From positions 1-17,861 of the forward strand of contig JADNRX010000925.1 in assembly GCA_015501595.1 (NCBI GenBank): a stretch of DNA of 17,861 nt, written 5' to 3'. Source of the DNA: Hymenopellis radicata. Lineage: Eukaryota > Basidiomycota > Agaricomycetes > Agaricales > Physalacriaceae. The notes beneath the pieces were generated by a model. The model was not told where the DNA came from and searched no databases. It saw nothing but the letters and a program-made list of their open reading frames with translations. A program made the translations under genes and the position numbers. This document shows positions 1 to 8,632 of this stretch, one piece after another (position 1 is the first letter of the stretch; every line of letters begins with the position of its first letter).

Positions 1-369
1 TTTATTGTTATGCTGTGTAGTGTAAACACTATCGATTTGTCTTCGCATTCGACTGCGCGCTCTCGAGACGTGTCTGTGCGTAAGCACCACCGCGCTAGCT
101 GAAGCTATGTGAGCTTGCGAATGGCTAGCGTAGGTGTAAGACAGGCGAGGAGTGTTAGGACGCTGTCGTCAGATTCTCGGGTTTTGAGGGTATTCTCGTC
201 AAATTTAAAACCTCAGGCCTCAGGTTTTGATTCTCGGCCGCAATGAGTTGACAGATCGTGCTGACACGGGCTGGTCCAATTAGGACCGCGATCGTGTGCG
301 CGCCTGTCTTCCGCCTCGCGTCTCCTCTCTGGATCATCTTCTTCCCACTATTTTTCTGCATTTCCACCT

Positions 370-377
370 TATAAAAG
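370..377 (+). promoter_or_regulatory. TATA-box-like motif
   Basis: TATAAAAG followed by a pyrimidine-rich tract with no purine-rich coding look. It could drive a plus-strand transcript starting around 400-430, but no solid gene follows, so its role is unproven. Confidence 0.3.
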
Positions 378-563
378 GGCTCTTCTGGCTTGCTATTGCC
401 CTGTGACTTTCCTGCGTTTTCTTGCCTCGGTTTTCAGGTCGGCCCAGTCTCAAATGTATCGGTCGTCTTGTTGCAATCTAATCAGATTATCATGTCTGTT
501 CGTTCCGTGAGTCTTTTGAATAGTGTTGATTGGGTTTCGCCTACCTTCACCTCTCTTCACCTT

Positions 564-718
564 TGTCTTCGGACACTATCCAATATTGTCCTTGGATAGT
601 GCTCAATACTAACCTCTCAACGTCTTCGGACACCCTCTCAATGTCTTCGGACACCTCTCAATTCTTAGTTTCAGACATTGCCCGCTTCTCAGACAGGGCT
701 CAATATTAACCTCTCAAT
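564..718. repeat. Cluster of short direct repeats with a hairpin
   Basis: The core GTCTTCGGACAC occurs three times (starting at 565, 622 and 643; the last two are 21 nt apart and flanked by CTCTCAA). A 20-nt word, GCTCAATACTAACCTCTCAA at 601-620, recurs at 699-718 with a single C-to-T change. Between the first two core copies lies a perfect 10-bp inverted repeat (574-583 with 592-601, 8-nt loop). Confidence 0.75.
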
Positions 719-1359
719 GCGGCGGTACTTCTCATTGATACTCTATCACTTCGCATCACTCTGGTTGGGGTTTCGGCTTCGGCTTCCATCAGGTTCACCC
801 TCAGCGGGCTTCGCCTGAGAGCTCTGCTCTGTGTGGCGTGCTTGGTTCACCTGATCTTTTCCTTGAACCCTTCCACCTTGCGTACTGAGACGACGTTGAT
901 GCTCGCCGGTCTGGATTTCGTATCCACACCTGCATATCCCGGGCTGCCGATTGGCGATAACGTCGTTTCCCCCAAACCATACAAAACTGATTATCACGCC
1001 TTCACTCATGCATTTCTAGCATTGATGAACACTGTTCATTGGAACACGCATCTCACGCGCATGAGACGAGTTCGTACGAATCCTTATTAGGCGCGAAAGT
1101 ATTCATCGACACATTCACCGGCAACGAATGCTTGCAACCGACAGTGAAGACAAGCAAAAGTTGAGCAAATGATATGTGTAGTGGTCTATTGACGGATTGT
1201 TTATGTATCGTACAATTACAGGCGTAACAAATCTAACAAGACAACAATCCTAAGCGTAGATAACCAGGATAAGAATAGTATGAGCGGTGAATGCATGAAT
1301 ATAATGAGATGCTTGGAGATACAGTGACGATAAGAAAATAAACAATAGATGTCAGTCAT

Positions 1360-2828
1360 TTAGAAGTCCTCGTCAAGCAGGCTATAACGATGCATTAGTA
1401 TTGCATACGGCAATGGGTGAAAGCAGACATACAATGCTTTCGACGTCGTTGAGGAGTCGGCGGTACCAGAGTGGTTGATACCAGCCTTGGAGTAATCCGA
1501 CACCCGCTTCTCGAAGAAGTTGGTCTTGCCTTGCAGCGAGATCATGTCCATGAAGTCGAAGGGGTTCATCACGTTGTAAACCTTGTCGTTTCCAAGAGCG
1601 ACAAGGAGACGGTCAGCGACAAACTCAATGTACTGGCACATCAAGTTGGCGTTCATGCCAATGAGCGAGACAGGCAGTGCGTCTAGACGAGAAAGTTAGA
1701 CTAAAAGTAGGCAAGGATGAAAAAAAAACATACCAGTGAGGAACTCCTGCTCAATCTTGACAGCCTCGGTGATGATAGTCTTGACGACCTCGGGATGGGG
1801 GCGACGCTTCAGGTGAGTGAAGAGAAGGCAAGCAAAGTCAGTGTGCATGCCCTCATCACGGCTAATGAGCTCGTTGGAGAATGTAAGGCCTGGCATGAGG
1901 CCACGCTTCTTCATCCAGAAGATGGAGGCAAAGGAGCCAGAGAAGAAGATACCCTCAACGGCTGCGAACGCGACGAGGCGCTCCGCAAAGGTGGAACGGC
2001 GATCATTGATCCAGCGAATAGCCCAGTCAGCCTTCCTTTTGATGCAAGGAATGGTCTCGATGGCGTCAAAGAGGTACTCGCGACGAGCGGGGTCCTTAAT
2101 GTAGGTGTCGATGAGGAGGGAGTAGGTCTCCGAGTGAATGTTCTCCATCATAATTTGGAAACCGTAGAAGCAACGCGCCTCTGCAGCCTGGACCTCGCCA
2201 GAGAAACGCTCGACAAGGTTCTCGTTGACAATACCGTCAGAGGCAGCGAAGAACGCGAGGACGTGGGAAAGGAAGTGACGCTCGTTGTCGGTCAGGCGGT
2301 TGTTCCAGTCGTGGAGGTCCTTGGATAGGTCCATCTCCTCGGCGGTCCAGAAAGAGGCCTCGGCTTTCTTGTACATTTGCCAAATCTAGGACACAAAGTC
2401 AGATACTACCGCGACGTGCTGGGTAGGACACACACCTCGTGATACTGGATGGGGAACAATACGAAACGACGCTTCGAGTCTTTGAGCAGAGGCTCCTCGC
2501 CTAGGTGGAGATCAGTAAAGGCGAGAGAGCGTAGACAATAAAGAACACGTACTCTCAGGCAGGTCGACCTCACCCACAAACTTTTTACGAAGCTCTTCCA
2601 GGTCAGACTCGTCGGCGACGGTGTCTGGCGATGTCGACCTTCGCTCGTCGTCAATCTTTTTCACGGCGAGCTTCTTGGTGGGTGACTCGAGGGTGAACTG
2701 CTTGGCAAAGCTAGCAGTCATCTACACGCGCGACTAATTAGTAACGCGACACACGACGGCGACAAGGACAACGACGAGCGCACCTTCTTGCTAGGCGTCT
2801 CTGGCATAATAGCGGTGGCAGGAGACAT
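1360..2828 (-). CDS. RNR2: Ribonucleotide reductase small subunit (R2)
   Basis: Supplies the diiron-tyrosyl radical cofactor to the large subunit for making dNTPs in the cytosol. Exons on the minus strand are 2784-2828, 2553-2721, 2436-2500, 1734-2385, 1433-1682 and 1360-1381. All five introns (50-62 nt) are GT..AG and the phases fit, giving 400 residues, the usual length. Ligands and radical residue are intact by comparison with mouse R2: Asp143, Glu174, His177, Glu237, Glu271 and His274, with Tyr181 as the radical tyrosine in the HSETYS motif. The protein ends FLLDEDF, the acidic tail with a final Phe that docks on R1. The last exon of 22 nt encodes only that tail. The start ([10 protein letters not shown]) is the first ATG after a TATATAA about 80 nt upstream. 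The divergent neighbour is a phosphatidylserine decarboxylase; ACGCGT boxes in the shared promoter suggest G1/S control. Confidence 0.96.
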
Positions 2829-2907
2829 CGTAGTAAGAGGATAAAGTCAAGAAAGTAGGAGAAAGGATGTGGTGGTGAAGAGAAAGGCAGAGGGCGAGCG
2901 AGCAGGG

Positions 2908-2914
2908 TTATATA
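2908..2914 (-). promoter_or_regulatory. TATA box of RNR2
   Basis: On the minus strand this reads TATATAA, 80 nt upstream of the RNR2 start codon at 2828. The position suits a core promoter with a short 5' UTR. Confidence 0.55.
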
Positions 2915-3410
2915 TCAAACCCGGTCGTTGACGGGGCAAACAAAAAACAACGCGCACGTGAGTTTTTCAACGCGCTGTCACGCGTCACGTTGAGTCAATA
3001 ATGGTCTGATTCGGGCTTATCTGATAACGATTGCATGAGTAAGCCGGTTCCTCGCGTCAATAAAGCGCCTTCACACAATACAAAACCTGCATTGTTACCA
3101 CACGTTCACTACTCATTCCCAAGTCCAGATGATTGTCCCATTGTATGGTATTAGTCTTGCCCAAAGACCAGAACGCGTCTCGTAAAACACGCGTATGTCA
3201 ACGCGTGATTGTAAGAGCCAGAACAAGGCTGGTCCGACGGCTTGTATGAGAATCAATACCGACGTCAAATGTACGCCACGTCTGGACTGCGTGCCATCGC
3301 ACTCCGAAAACTCGATGCAAGTCGCGTAATGTAAATATTCAAAAGAGGGAATCAACTTGACATTGACAGAGGAGGCCACGACGCGCTTATAAACGCGTGA
3401 ACAGGAGGCT

Positions 3411-3446
3411 TGGCACGGACACGCTTGGCACGGACCTGGCACGGAC
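3411..3446. repeat. Three direct copies of TGGCACGGAC
   Basis: Exact copies lie at 3411-3420, 3426-3435 and 3437-3446; the first two are separated by ACGCT and the last two by one base. They sit in the RNR2/PSD promoter region and may be a binding-site array. Confidence 0.8.
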
Positions 3447-3755
3447 ACCCAGCTCATATCTTTTGGACGCTCGCGATAAATGAACGCAAACTTGATCATG
3501 ATCTACTGTGCGTTGAATACGCCGCGGATCCGGAATGAACGTGGGCTAGATTTATCGATGGTTCCTGGTTGGTTCCTTGCTCGCTTTCCACCATCATTCA
3601 TCGGTCCTCCCCTCACTGTCATTATCCATAGAGCTCTGCTTTGCAACGAATACCTAACTTTAGAGTCTTGGAGGCTATTTTTTTCGCCGCAGCGGTATAT
3701 TCTCACCCCTAACTGCTCTAAAAATGGTCAGATGCCGCCGCGCTCAGGCCGCGCT

Positions 3756-3761
3756 TATATA
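3756..3761 (+). promoter_or_regulatory. TATA-like motif before PSD
   Basis: TATATA about 40 nt upstream of the PSD start codon at 3799. Its short distance to the ATG would imply a very short 5' UTR, so its function is uncertain. Confidence 0.4.
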
Positions 3762-3798
3762 GTTAGGCTTGGTCTTCCATCCTAGCTCCGTCCTTGCC

Positions 3799-5407
3799 AT
3801 GGTTGCCTGCAGTATACCCACTCCCACGATACCCAACATCTTCAAGTACAAACTATACAAATCTCTCCCTACTAATGGTCTCCCCGCTCTCCCAGTCGCC
3901 ATCATCACCCCGGAGGATATCTTCTCATTAGCCGCCATTCCTTCCCATGCCGTCGCAGACAGGCCATTGGAATTGGGCCTCGCACAGGACAGTCTCAAGG
4001 ACACGGACCACGATCAACTAGCACTAGCGCTCGAGTCGCTGATTGGTAACTCAGCCACTTCGAACCACGATGTATCACAGGGGGTGGATATGCATTCTAT
4101 GCACCTTTTCAACGCGCCGTGGATGCACAAGTTGATTCCTGAACTCGAGAAACTGGCAGCTCAATATCATGTTGGGAACTACGTTCGCATTCGGGCTACT
4201 GGGAAGAAGATATTTGAGAGTATGCCTATTTATGCGAGGTCAGTTTGATCGTATCATACGGGTACGCGGCTTGACAAAGTTCATTGTAGAATTGGTATGC
4301 ACCTTCTGTTCTATGGCAAGCCGCAGGTGCTCCTCCTAGGGACGGAGACAGTGGGCAACTTCTTGAAGCGACTTTCAGTCAAGGTGCGACGCACTATTTT
4401 GAGGACAAGCGGAACCTGATTTATTCGAACAGCAAGGGAAGATCTACGACAGTCCAGAGTCTGCGGAATCCATACACTCCTTTGTGAAAACGTATTCTCT
4501 TTCCTTGACACAACTTCTCGAGCCTGATATCTGCAAATACCCGACCTTCAACGCGTTCTTTTCGAGGTTTGCAACACTCCAAGTTGATTTGACTATTCTC
4601 TGACGCGTTCCCATTTGATAGAAAGCTACAACCAGATGCTCGTCCCGTTCAAAACATCGATGATCCTCTTGGCATATGTAGTGCAGCCGATTGTCGGCTC
4701 GCCGTCTACCAAACGTTTGACTTGGCTCGCGAGTTCTGGGTAAAGGGGTACAACTTTACTGTCCCAGAGCTCCTCGCAGTAGACGCTGCTTCCGAAACTG
4801 CTATCAAATTCGATGGATCAAGCTTGGCAATCTTCAGACTTGCGCCTCAAGACTATCACAGATACCATTGCCCTATCGATGGTACAATTGACGGGGAACC
4901 CACCCTAGTCTCTGGACAATACTACACTGGTACTTTCGGCTATCTGTGTTGTGACTTATCTAATAACTGTTGCAGTTAATCCTCAGGCGATCAATGAGCC
5001 CTCATTCGATGTGCTCACGGCTAATGTGCGGTCAGTCCTGTACATGACGCACGCGCCCACTGGGAAGAAGATGGCGTTTATTGCTGTTGGCGCCCTTTTG
5101 GTGGGCAGCATTGTATGGACATTTGGTGGGGAAGACCGCAAAGGTGACGCGAAAGGGATTAAAGTAAAGAGAGGAGAAGAACTTGGATGCTTCAAGTATG
5201 GTGGCAGCACTATTGTCGCGTTGTTTGAGAAGGGTCTACTTGAGTAAGTCGGCGACATAATTCTGACCTTTGTGGTACTCATTTATTGCACCTTGAAGAT
5301 TCGACGCTGACCTTGTCAAGACATCACAAGAGACTCTGGAGACGTTAGTTCAGGTTGGCGAGTCTATTGGAACATCCGTCAAGGAATCATGCCACGATCA
5401 CCACTAA
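3799..5407 (+). CDS. Phosphatidylserine decarboxylase (fungal, no C2 domain)
   Basis: Pyruvoyl enzyme expected to convert phosphatidylserine to phosphatidylethanolamine. Exons are 3799-4238, 4290-4383, 4433-4566, 4622-4929, 4976-5243 and 5299-5407; the phases close to give 450 residues. Visible motifs are FFSR (220-223), Asp246 in the SAADCRL stretch, His302 and His305 in DYHRYHCPIDG, and Ser403 in YGGST. These supply the Asp-His-Ser set for self-cleavage between Gly402 and Ser403, which leaves the pyruvoyl group on the small chain. There is no clear mitochondrial presequence, anchor or C2 domain, so it resembles the Psd2-like core rather than mitochondrial Psd1. The motif is GGST, not the GGSS of PsiD-type tryptophan decarboxylases, and phospholipid substrate use is the likelier role. 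The start is the first in-frame ATG, 40 nt after TATATA. All introns are 46-55 nt. Confidence 0.93.
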
Positions 5408-5659
5408 CGTACTACACATACCCATGGATCACACTGTAAACTATCTACATGACTAATAGCAGTACAAATGCCCTTAACTTGTGTACGTGTTCTATCCAAC
5501 TCTCGAGGATATTGTCAGCGTCCTTTCGAATTGGGTTGCTGAGTACGCGGTGACAAATGGCGATGATGCAATCTAGATCTCCTTTCCAATTCCATTCATA
5601 ATCCCGATCCCGAGCACTACCGCTGCTCTCCCTCTTCCACGACCGACCGGCTTTAAACA

Positions 5660-6479
5660 ATGGTATCACTAACCAACGGACTCGAAAAATGCGCAGCTCA
5701 AAAGTGGCACCCGACTCTGATAGCGGATCCACCAGAACGCAAGGAATTCGCATTCGATTCGATGGACGATGCGCTGGCGGCGTTCAAGGCCGGGGAATTC
5801 TTGGTGGTGATGGACGATGAAAGCCGGGAAAACGAAGGCGATCTCATCATCGCTGGCAGTCTATGCACAACCGAGAAAATGGCCTGGATGATCAAGCACA
5901 CTAGGTGCGTGTCCATTCCATTCCGTTCCAAATTCCATCACGGACTGACTCGGGAATAACAATAGTGGTTATATATGCGTAGCACTCACGCCCGACCGCG
6001 TAGCAGAGCTGCAGCTTCCCATGATGGTCGTGCAGAACCAGGACCGCCATCGGACGGCATATACCGTCACTGTCGATTACAAGCATGGTCCGTAGTCCGA
6101 GTCTAATTACCGCATTCGCCTGAGCTTAAAACGCCTTTCTTTCGTAGGAACCACCACCGGCATATCTGCGCACGACCGCGCACTAACCGCACGCGCCCTC
6201 GCCACTCCAACGAGTACGGCCGACGACTTTGTGCGCCCCGGCCACATCGTGCCGCTGCGCGCGCGGGAGGGCGGCATCCTGACACGCCGCGGCCACACGG
6301 AGTCGGGTGTCGATCTGTGCATGCTCACCGCGCTCCCGCAAGCGGGCATTCTGTGCGAGCTGGTGAACGATAACGCGGAGGGGAGTATGATGCGCCGCGA
6401 TGACTGCCGCGCGTTCGCAGACAGGTGGGGTTTGAAGATGATTAGTGTGGAGATGCTCGCGGAGGCACGCAGACAGTGA
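5660..6479 (+). CDS. RIB3: 3,4-dihydroxy-2-butanone 4-phosphate synthase
   Basis: Converts ribulose 5-phosphate to 3,4-dihydroxy-2-butanone 4-phosphate plus formate, giving the four-carbon unit of riboflavin. Exons are 5660-5904, 5966-6087 and 6148-6479 (introns 61 and 60 nt), coding 232 residues, close to the usual length of a monofunctional fungal enzyme. The metal and substrate motif [10 protein letters not shown] is at 52-61, HDRA at 131-134 and the RRGHTESG motif at 169-176. No GTP cyclohydrolase II domain follows, so this is the single-function form. The start at 5660 (AAACAATGG) is in good context and leaves about 30 residues before the conserved core. Exon 3 is much richer in GC than exon 1. 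It lies in the same direction as PSD, 252 bp downstream of its stop. Confidence 0.96.
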
Positions 6480-6674
6480 ATGAGTGGTCAAAATGTACTA
6501 TACAAGAGCTTGGATTATTACAGTATTTTTGGTGTAACTTATCGTGTAATTAGCTCCTTCATCTACTTAGACAGACGTGCCTCTTTCAAACTCATTCGCA
6601 GGTGGACAACGCGCCAGGCTTGTAGTCTACCTCGGAGAACATGGACATCACTCGCTTTCAACGCGTGTAGCGCG

Positions 6675-6838
6675 ACATATGAAAACCCCAGATCGTGATG
6701 AATTCAAGTTCAAAGTCCGGGTACGATGCCTCCGAAAAGGCAGTCACAGGCGAAGGACCCAGGGAGACTTCATAACATATGAAAACCCGAGATGAATTCG
6801 AGTTCAGAGTCCGGTACGATGCCTAGGGAGACTTCATA
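6675..6838. repeat. Imperfect tandem duplication
   Basis: Copy 1 spans 6675-6774 and copy 2 spans 6775-6838, directly abutting. Both start ACATATGAAAACCC, share a middle part around GTACGATGCCT, and end AGGGAGACTTCATA. Copy 2 lacks an internal block of about 30 nt that lies at about 6732-6760 in copy 1, plus a few other bases. Confidence 0.85.
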
Positions 6839-6993
6839 CCTGACGTTTATCCTCGGATTCCAAGGACAGGTGGTCTGGGTGTTGTGACACCGCAGTAGAA
6901 TATTAAGTAACGGAGGCAGTAGGGTGCTATCGATATGAAGAGTCAATGCACAATGAATGAAAAGGCCGCACAACTGCGGCAAGCTGAGTCCAT

Positions 6994-7096
6994 AACCTAC
7001 CTTACTTCAACCCAAGTATCCCGTTGTAGAGGCCTCCGGCGGCGAAAATCCTAGTTTGAATCAGATGGAATTCACTTGCGTCGACACGGTCACATG
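6994..7096. repeat. Diverged direct repeat, copy A
   Basis: Begins AACCTACCTT, has CGGCGGCGAAAATC in the middle and ends ACACGGTCACATG. The same landmarks in the same order occur at 7486-7611. Confidence 0.7.
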
Positions 7097-7485
7097 TTAA
7101 TCATTCGAAGACTTCACCTATGGGAGCGTTCCCCTGCGACCTCTTCGAGGCACTCAATATCCTAGATCAGACCTACGTAGGGATGGTGAGAGGCGTGTGG
7201 TCTTGAAGTCCGCAATTAGAGTGCTTCAGAAGGAGCAGGCAGGAGATTCCTAGATATGTTGAACGCCGATTCTGCAGGAAAAGTGAACGGCAAGCATAGA
7301 CTGATCCCAAAAGAGTGATGGAACACTTATACTTGGAAAGAAAGCATTGTAATAAGTATCCTTCAACATCATTAGAACAGCCCTTTGCACTTGGGCAGCA
7401 GAAAAAACAGGTGAATACTGGTGCAGGAACTGTACTGCGAGAGTTAATGACGGCCAACCGGCGGTCAACAACACTGGCGTTCTCC

Positions 7486-7611
7486 AACCTACCTTGTTCC
7501 AACCCGAGTATCCGTTGCTTGAAGGGTAGATGCGGACGGCGGCGAAAATCAGAAGATCCCAATGCGAATGGACGCGAAAAGCCGAGATTCATTCGTCAAC
7601 ACGGTCACATG
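7486..7611. repeat. Diverged direct repeat, copy B
   Basis: Matches copy A at 6994-7096 but is about 23 nt longer. It lies just after the stop codon of the leftward macro-domain gene (7621), so it would fall in that gene's 3' UTR. Confidence 0.7.
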
Positions 7612-7620
7612 CAGAAAATT

Positions 7621-8412
7621 CTACAAGTTGAACGTGGCCTCGACCTCCCTCACGGAAGGTTCCACGTTATCCCAATCCGCATTTGCAAACCCAAGATGGA
7701 AGTGTTTAATGGCGAGAACCATCTGTTTCGCGCATTTTTCGTAGCTGATCTTTCCCCAGCCAGTACCGAGCCCGGTCATAAGGATGGTCTGAATCCTCTG
7801 TTCGGGCAACGACTCGTTCCAAGCATGTACTTCAGAAAGTAGCGAGTACATGCAATTATAAACAAGGTCGTGGTGCCAGGCCATATTCTGCGGCTGGCGC
7901 ATCGTTGGAACGATGGCGATGGTGGTCGCTGACCACTTGTTCTTCGAGGCAGTAACTTCGAAAGGGAGAGATGCGATGGTACAGGATGATGGAGGTGCGT
8001 AGCCTCTGTATCGCTTCTGGAGAGCGGCCTGACAACATCGCGTCAACGTATGCACTCCGTGATTACCGTGCGCGAACGCCACGGACAGCACTTTGTCATA
8101 ACTGGGTTAAGTTTAAGCACAAGCAGCGGGGTCAGAGCCCGAAGCGTACCCGCCATCCATTATTCCAAAGGAGTTGGCGGGAGAGACCAGACAGTCGCAT
8201 TGGACTTGTTCGACAGGAAGGTCAGTGAGCGAGCCTTCCAGAATGGTAATATTAGACTTGATAGGCAGATCAGATAAGTATTCGTCTACAGCAGCGGCCC
8301 AAGCATCGCAGAGAGGCGATCTGCGACCGTGAGGGGTATCTTTGGGTCTGTCAATGAGGATGAGCCGAGGTACTGCCATGGAAGAATCAGCCAAGTTACG
8401 ATGTGGCGGCAT
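7621..8412 (-). CDS. Macro-domain protein (fungal Appr-1-p processing type)
   Basis: Macro domains bind ADP-ribose or its derivatives and some hydrolyse ADP-ribosyl groups. Exons on the minus strand are 8150-8412 and 7621-8101 with a 48-nt GT..AG intron, coding 247 residues. The clearest part is the ligand-loop segment at about 75-90 (VSPANSFGIMDGGYD, with Gly88 split by the intron), followed by a long fungal-type body. Near residues 190-215 it reads TILMTGLGTGWGKIS, matching the second glycine-rich loop of the fold. The start at 8412 (MPPHRNLAD) was chosen as the first ATG; an in-frame Met12 just before VPRLILIDR is also possible. Its substrate is unknown. It is divergent from the phosphate carrier, with 220 bp between the start codons. 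Confidence 0.88.
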
Positions 8413-8632
8413 GGCTAGCCGGGTGATCCGCTCCGAAGCGTGCGCTCCCTGATTGGCTACGGACTGAGTCGGACCCGGGTCACCAGTTTTTCCTGCGTCC
8501 GCCTTGTTCCGCTGGCTGTTCTCCTTACACCACCTCGACGAGCTCTATCTCTCGTTTGAACCAGTTGCGCACTTGGGACAGGCCCTCCCACGAGTTGCTT
8601 TAGACCTAGACTTCTTACGACCTCTGTTAATA
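8413..8632. promoter_or_regulatory. Short divergent promoter, macro-domain gene and phosphate carrier
   Basis: 220 bp separate two divergent start codons, so both promoters must share it. I see no clear TATA box. The part near 8560-8632 is pyrimidine-rich, as expected for the 5' UTR of the carrier. Confidence 0.5.

Larger units (their letters stand above)
1..1359. other. Left flank without a recognisable gene
   Basis: No reading frame here resembles a protein family I know. A TATA-like TATAAAAG at 370-377 is followed by a pyrimidine-rich stretch and by ATGs at 453 and 491. The second ATG is followed after five codons by a GTGAGT donor-like site, with a CTAAC and a TTCTTAG acceptor near 609-668, so a small spliced plus-strand gene is conceivable; the resulting peptide (about 54 residues) is unrecognised. 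Open frames at 746-1009 (minus) and 833-1090 (plus) overlap each other and neither is convincing. The part next to 1359 is probably the RNR2 3' UTR and terminator region. Confidence 0.4.
2829..3798. promoter_or_regulatory. Divergent promoter region between RNR2 and PSD
   Basis: About 970 bp lie between two divergent start codons, with no credible gene inside. It holds five perfect ACGCGT boxes (2980-2985, 3173-3178, 3189-3194, 3201-3206, 3393-3398), which match the MluI cell-cycle box bound by MBF in ascomycete yeasts. It also holds a triple direct repeat at 3411-3446 and TATA-like motifs at both ends. Open frames of about 70-130 codons on both strands here overlap one another and look random. 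Confidence 0.6.
6480..7620. other. Repeat-bearing gap between convergent RIB3 and macro-domain genes
   Basis: No gene recognised. It contains a tandem duplication (6675-6838), a 6-bp perfect hairpin GCCGCA/TGCGGC at 6965-6980, and two diverged copies of a segment of about 100 nt (6994-7096 and 7486-7611). Open frames on the minus strand at 7173-7592 and others are not protein-like. It should contain the terminators of both flanking genes. Confidence 0.5.

Noticed and set aside
746..1090. Overlapping open frames on both strands at the left end
   Set aside because: Each is under 90 codons, they overlap antisense, and neither shows a known motif. One alternative minus frame (around SPGYAGVDTK) looks protein-like but has no ATG and no clear exons.
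1717..2328. 203-codon plus-strand frame opposite RNR2
   Set aside because: It is the antisense shadow of the well-supported RNR2 exon 3.
3113..3785. Open frames of 100-128 codons between RNR2 and PSD
   Set aside because: They lie in promoter DNA, overlap on both strands and resemble no family.
3799..5407. PSD gene as a psilocybin-type tryptophan decarboxylase
   Set aside because: The cleavage motif is GGST rather than GGSS, the canonical phospholipid-enzyme motifs are present, and no kinase, methyltransferase or P450 gene lies nearby.
7173..7592. 139-codon minus-strand frame downstream of the macro-domain gene
   Set aside because: Cys-rich, no family look, and it overlaps repeat copy B.
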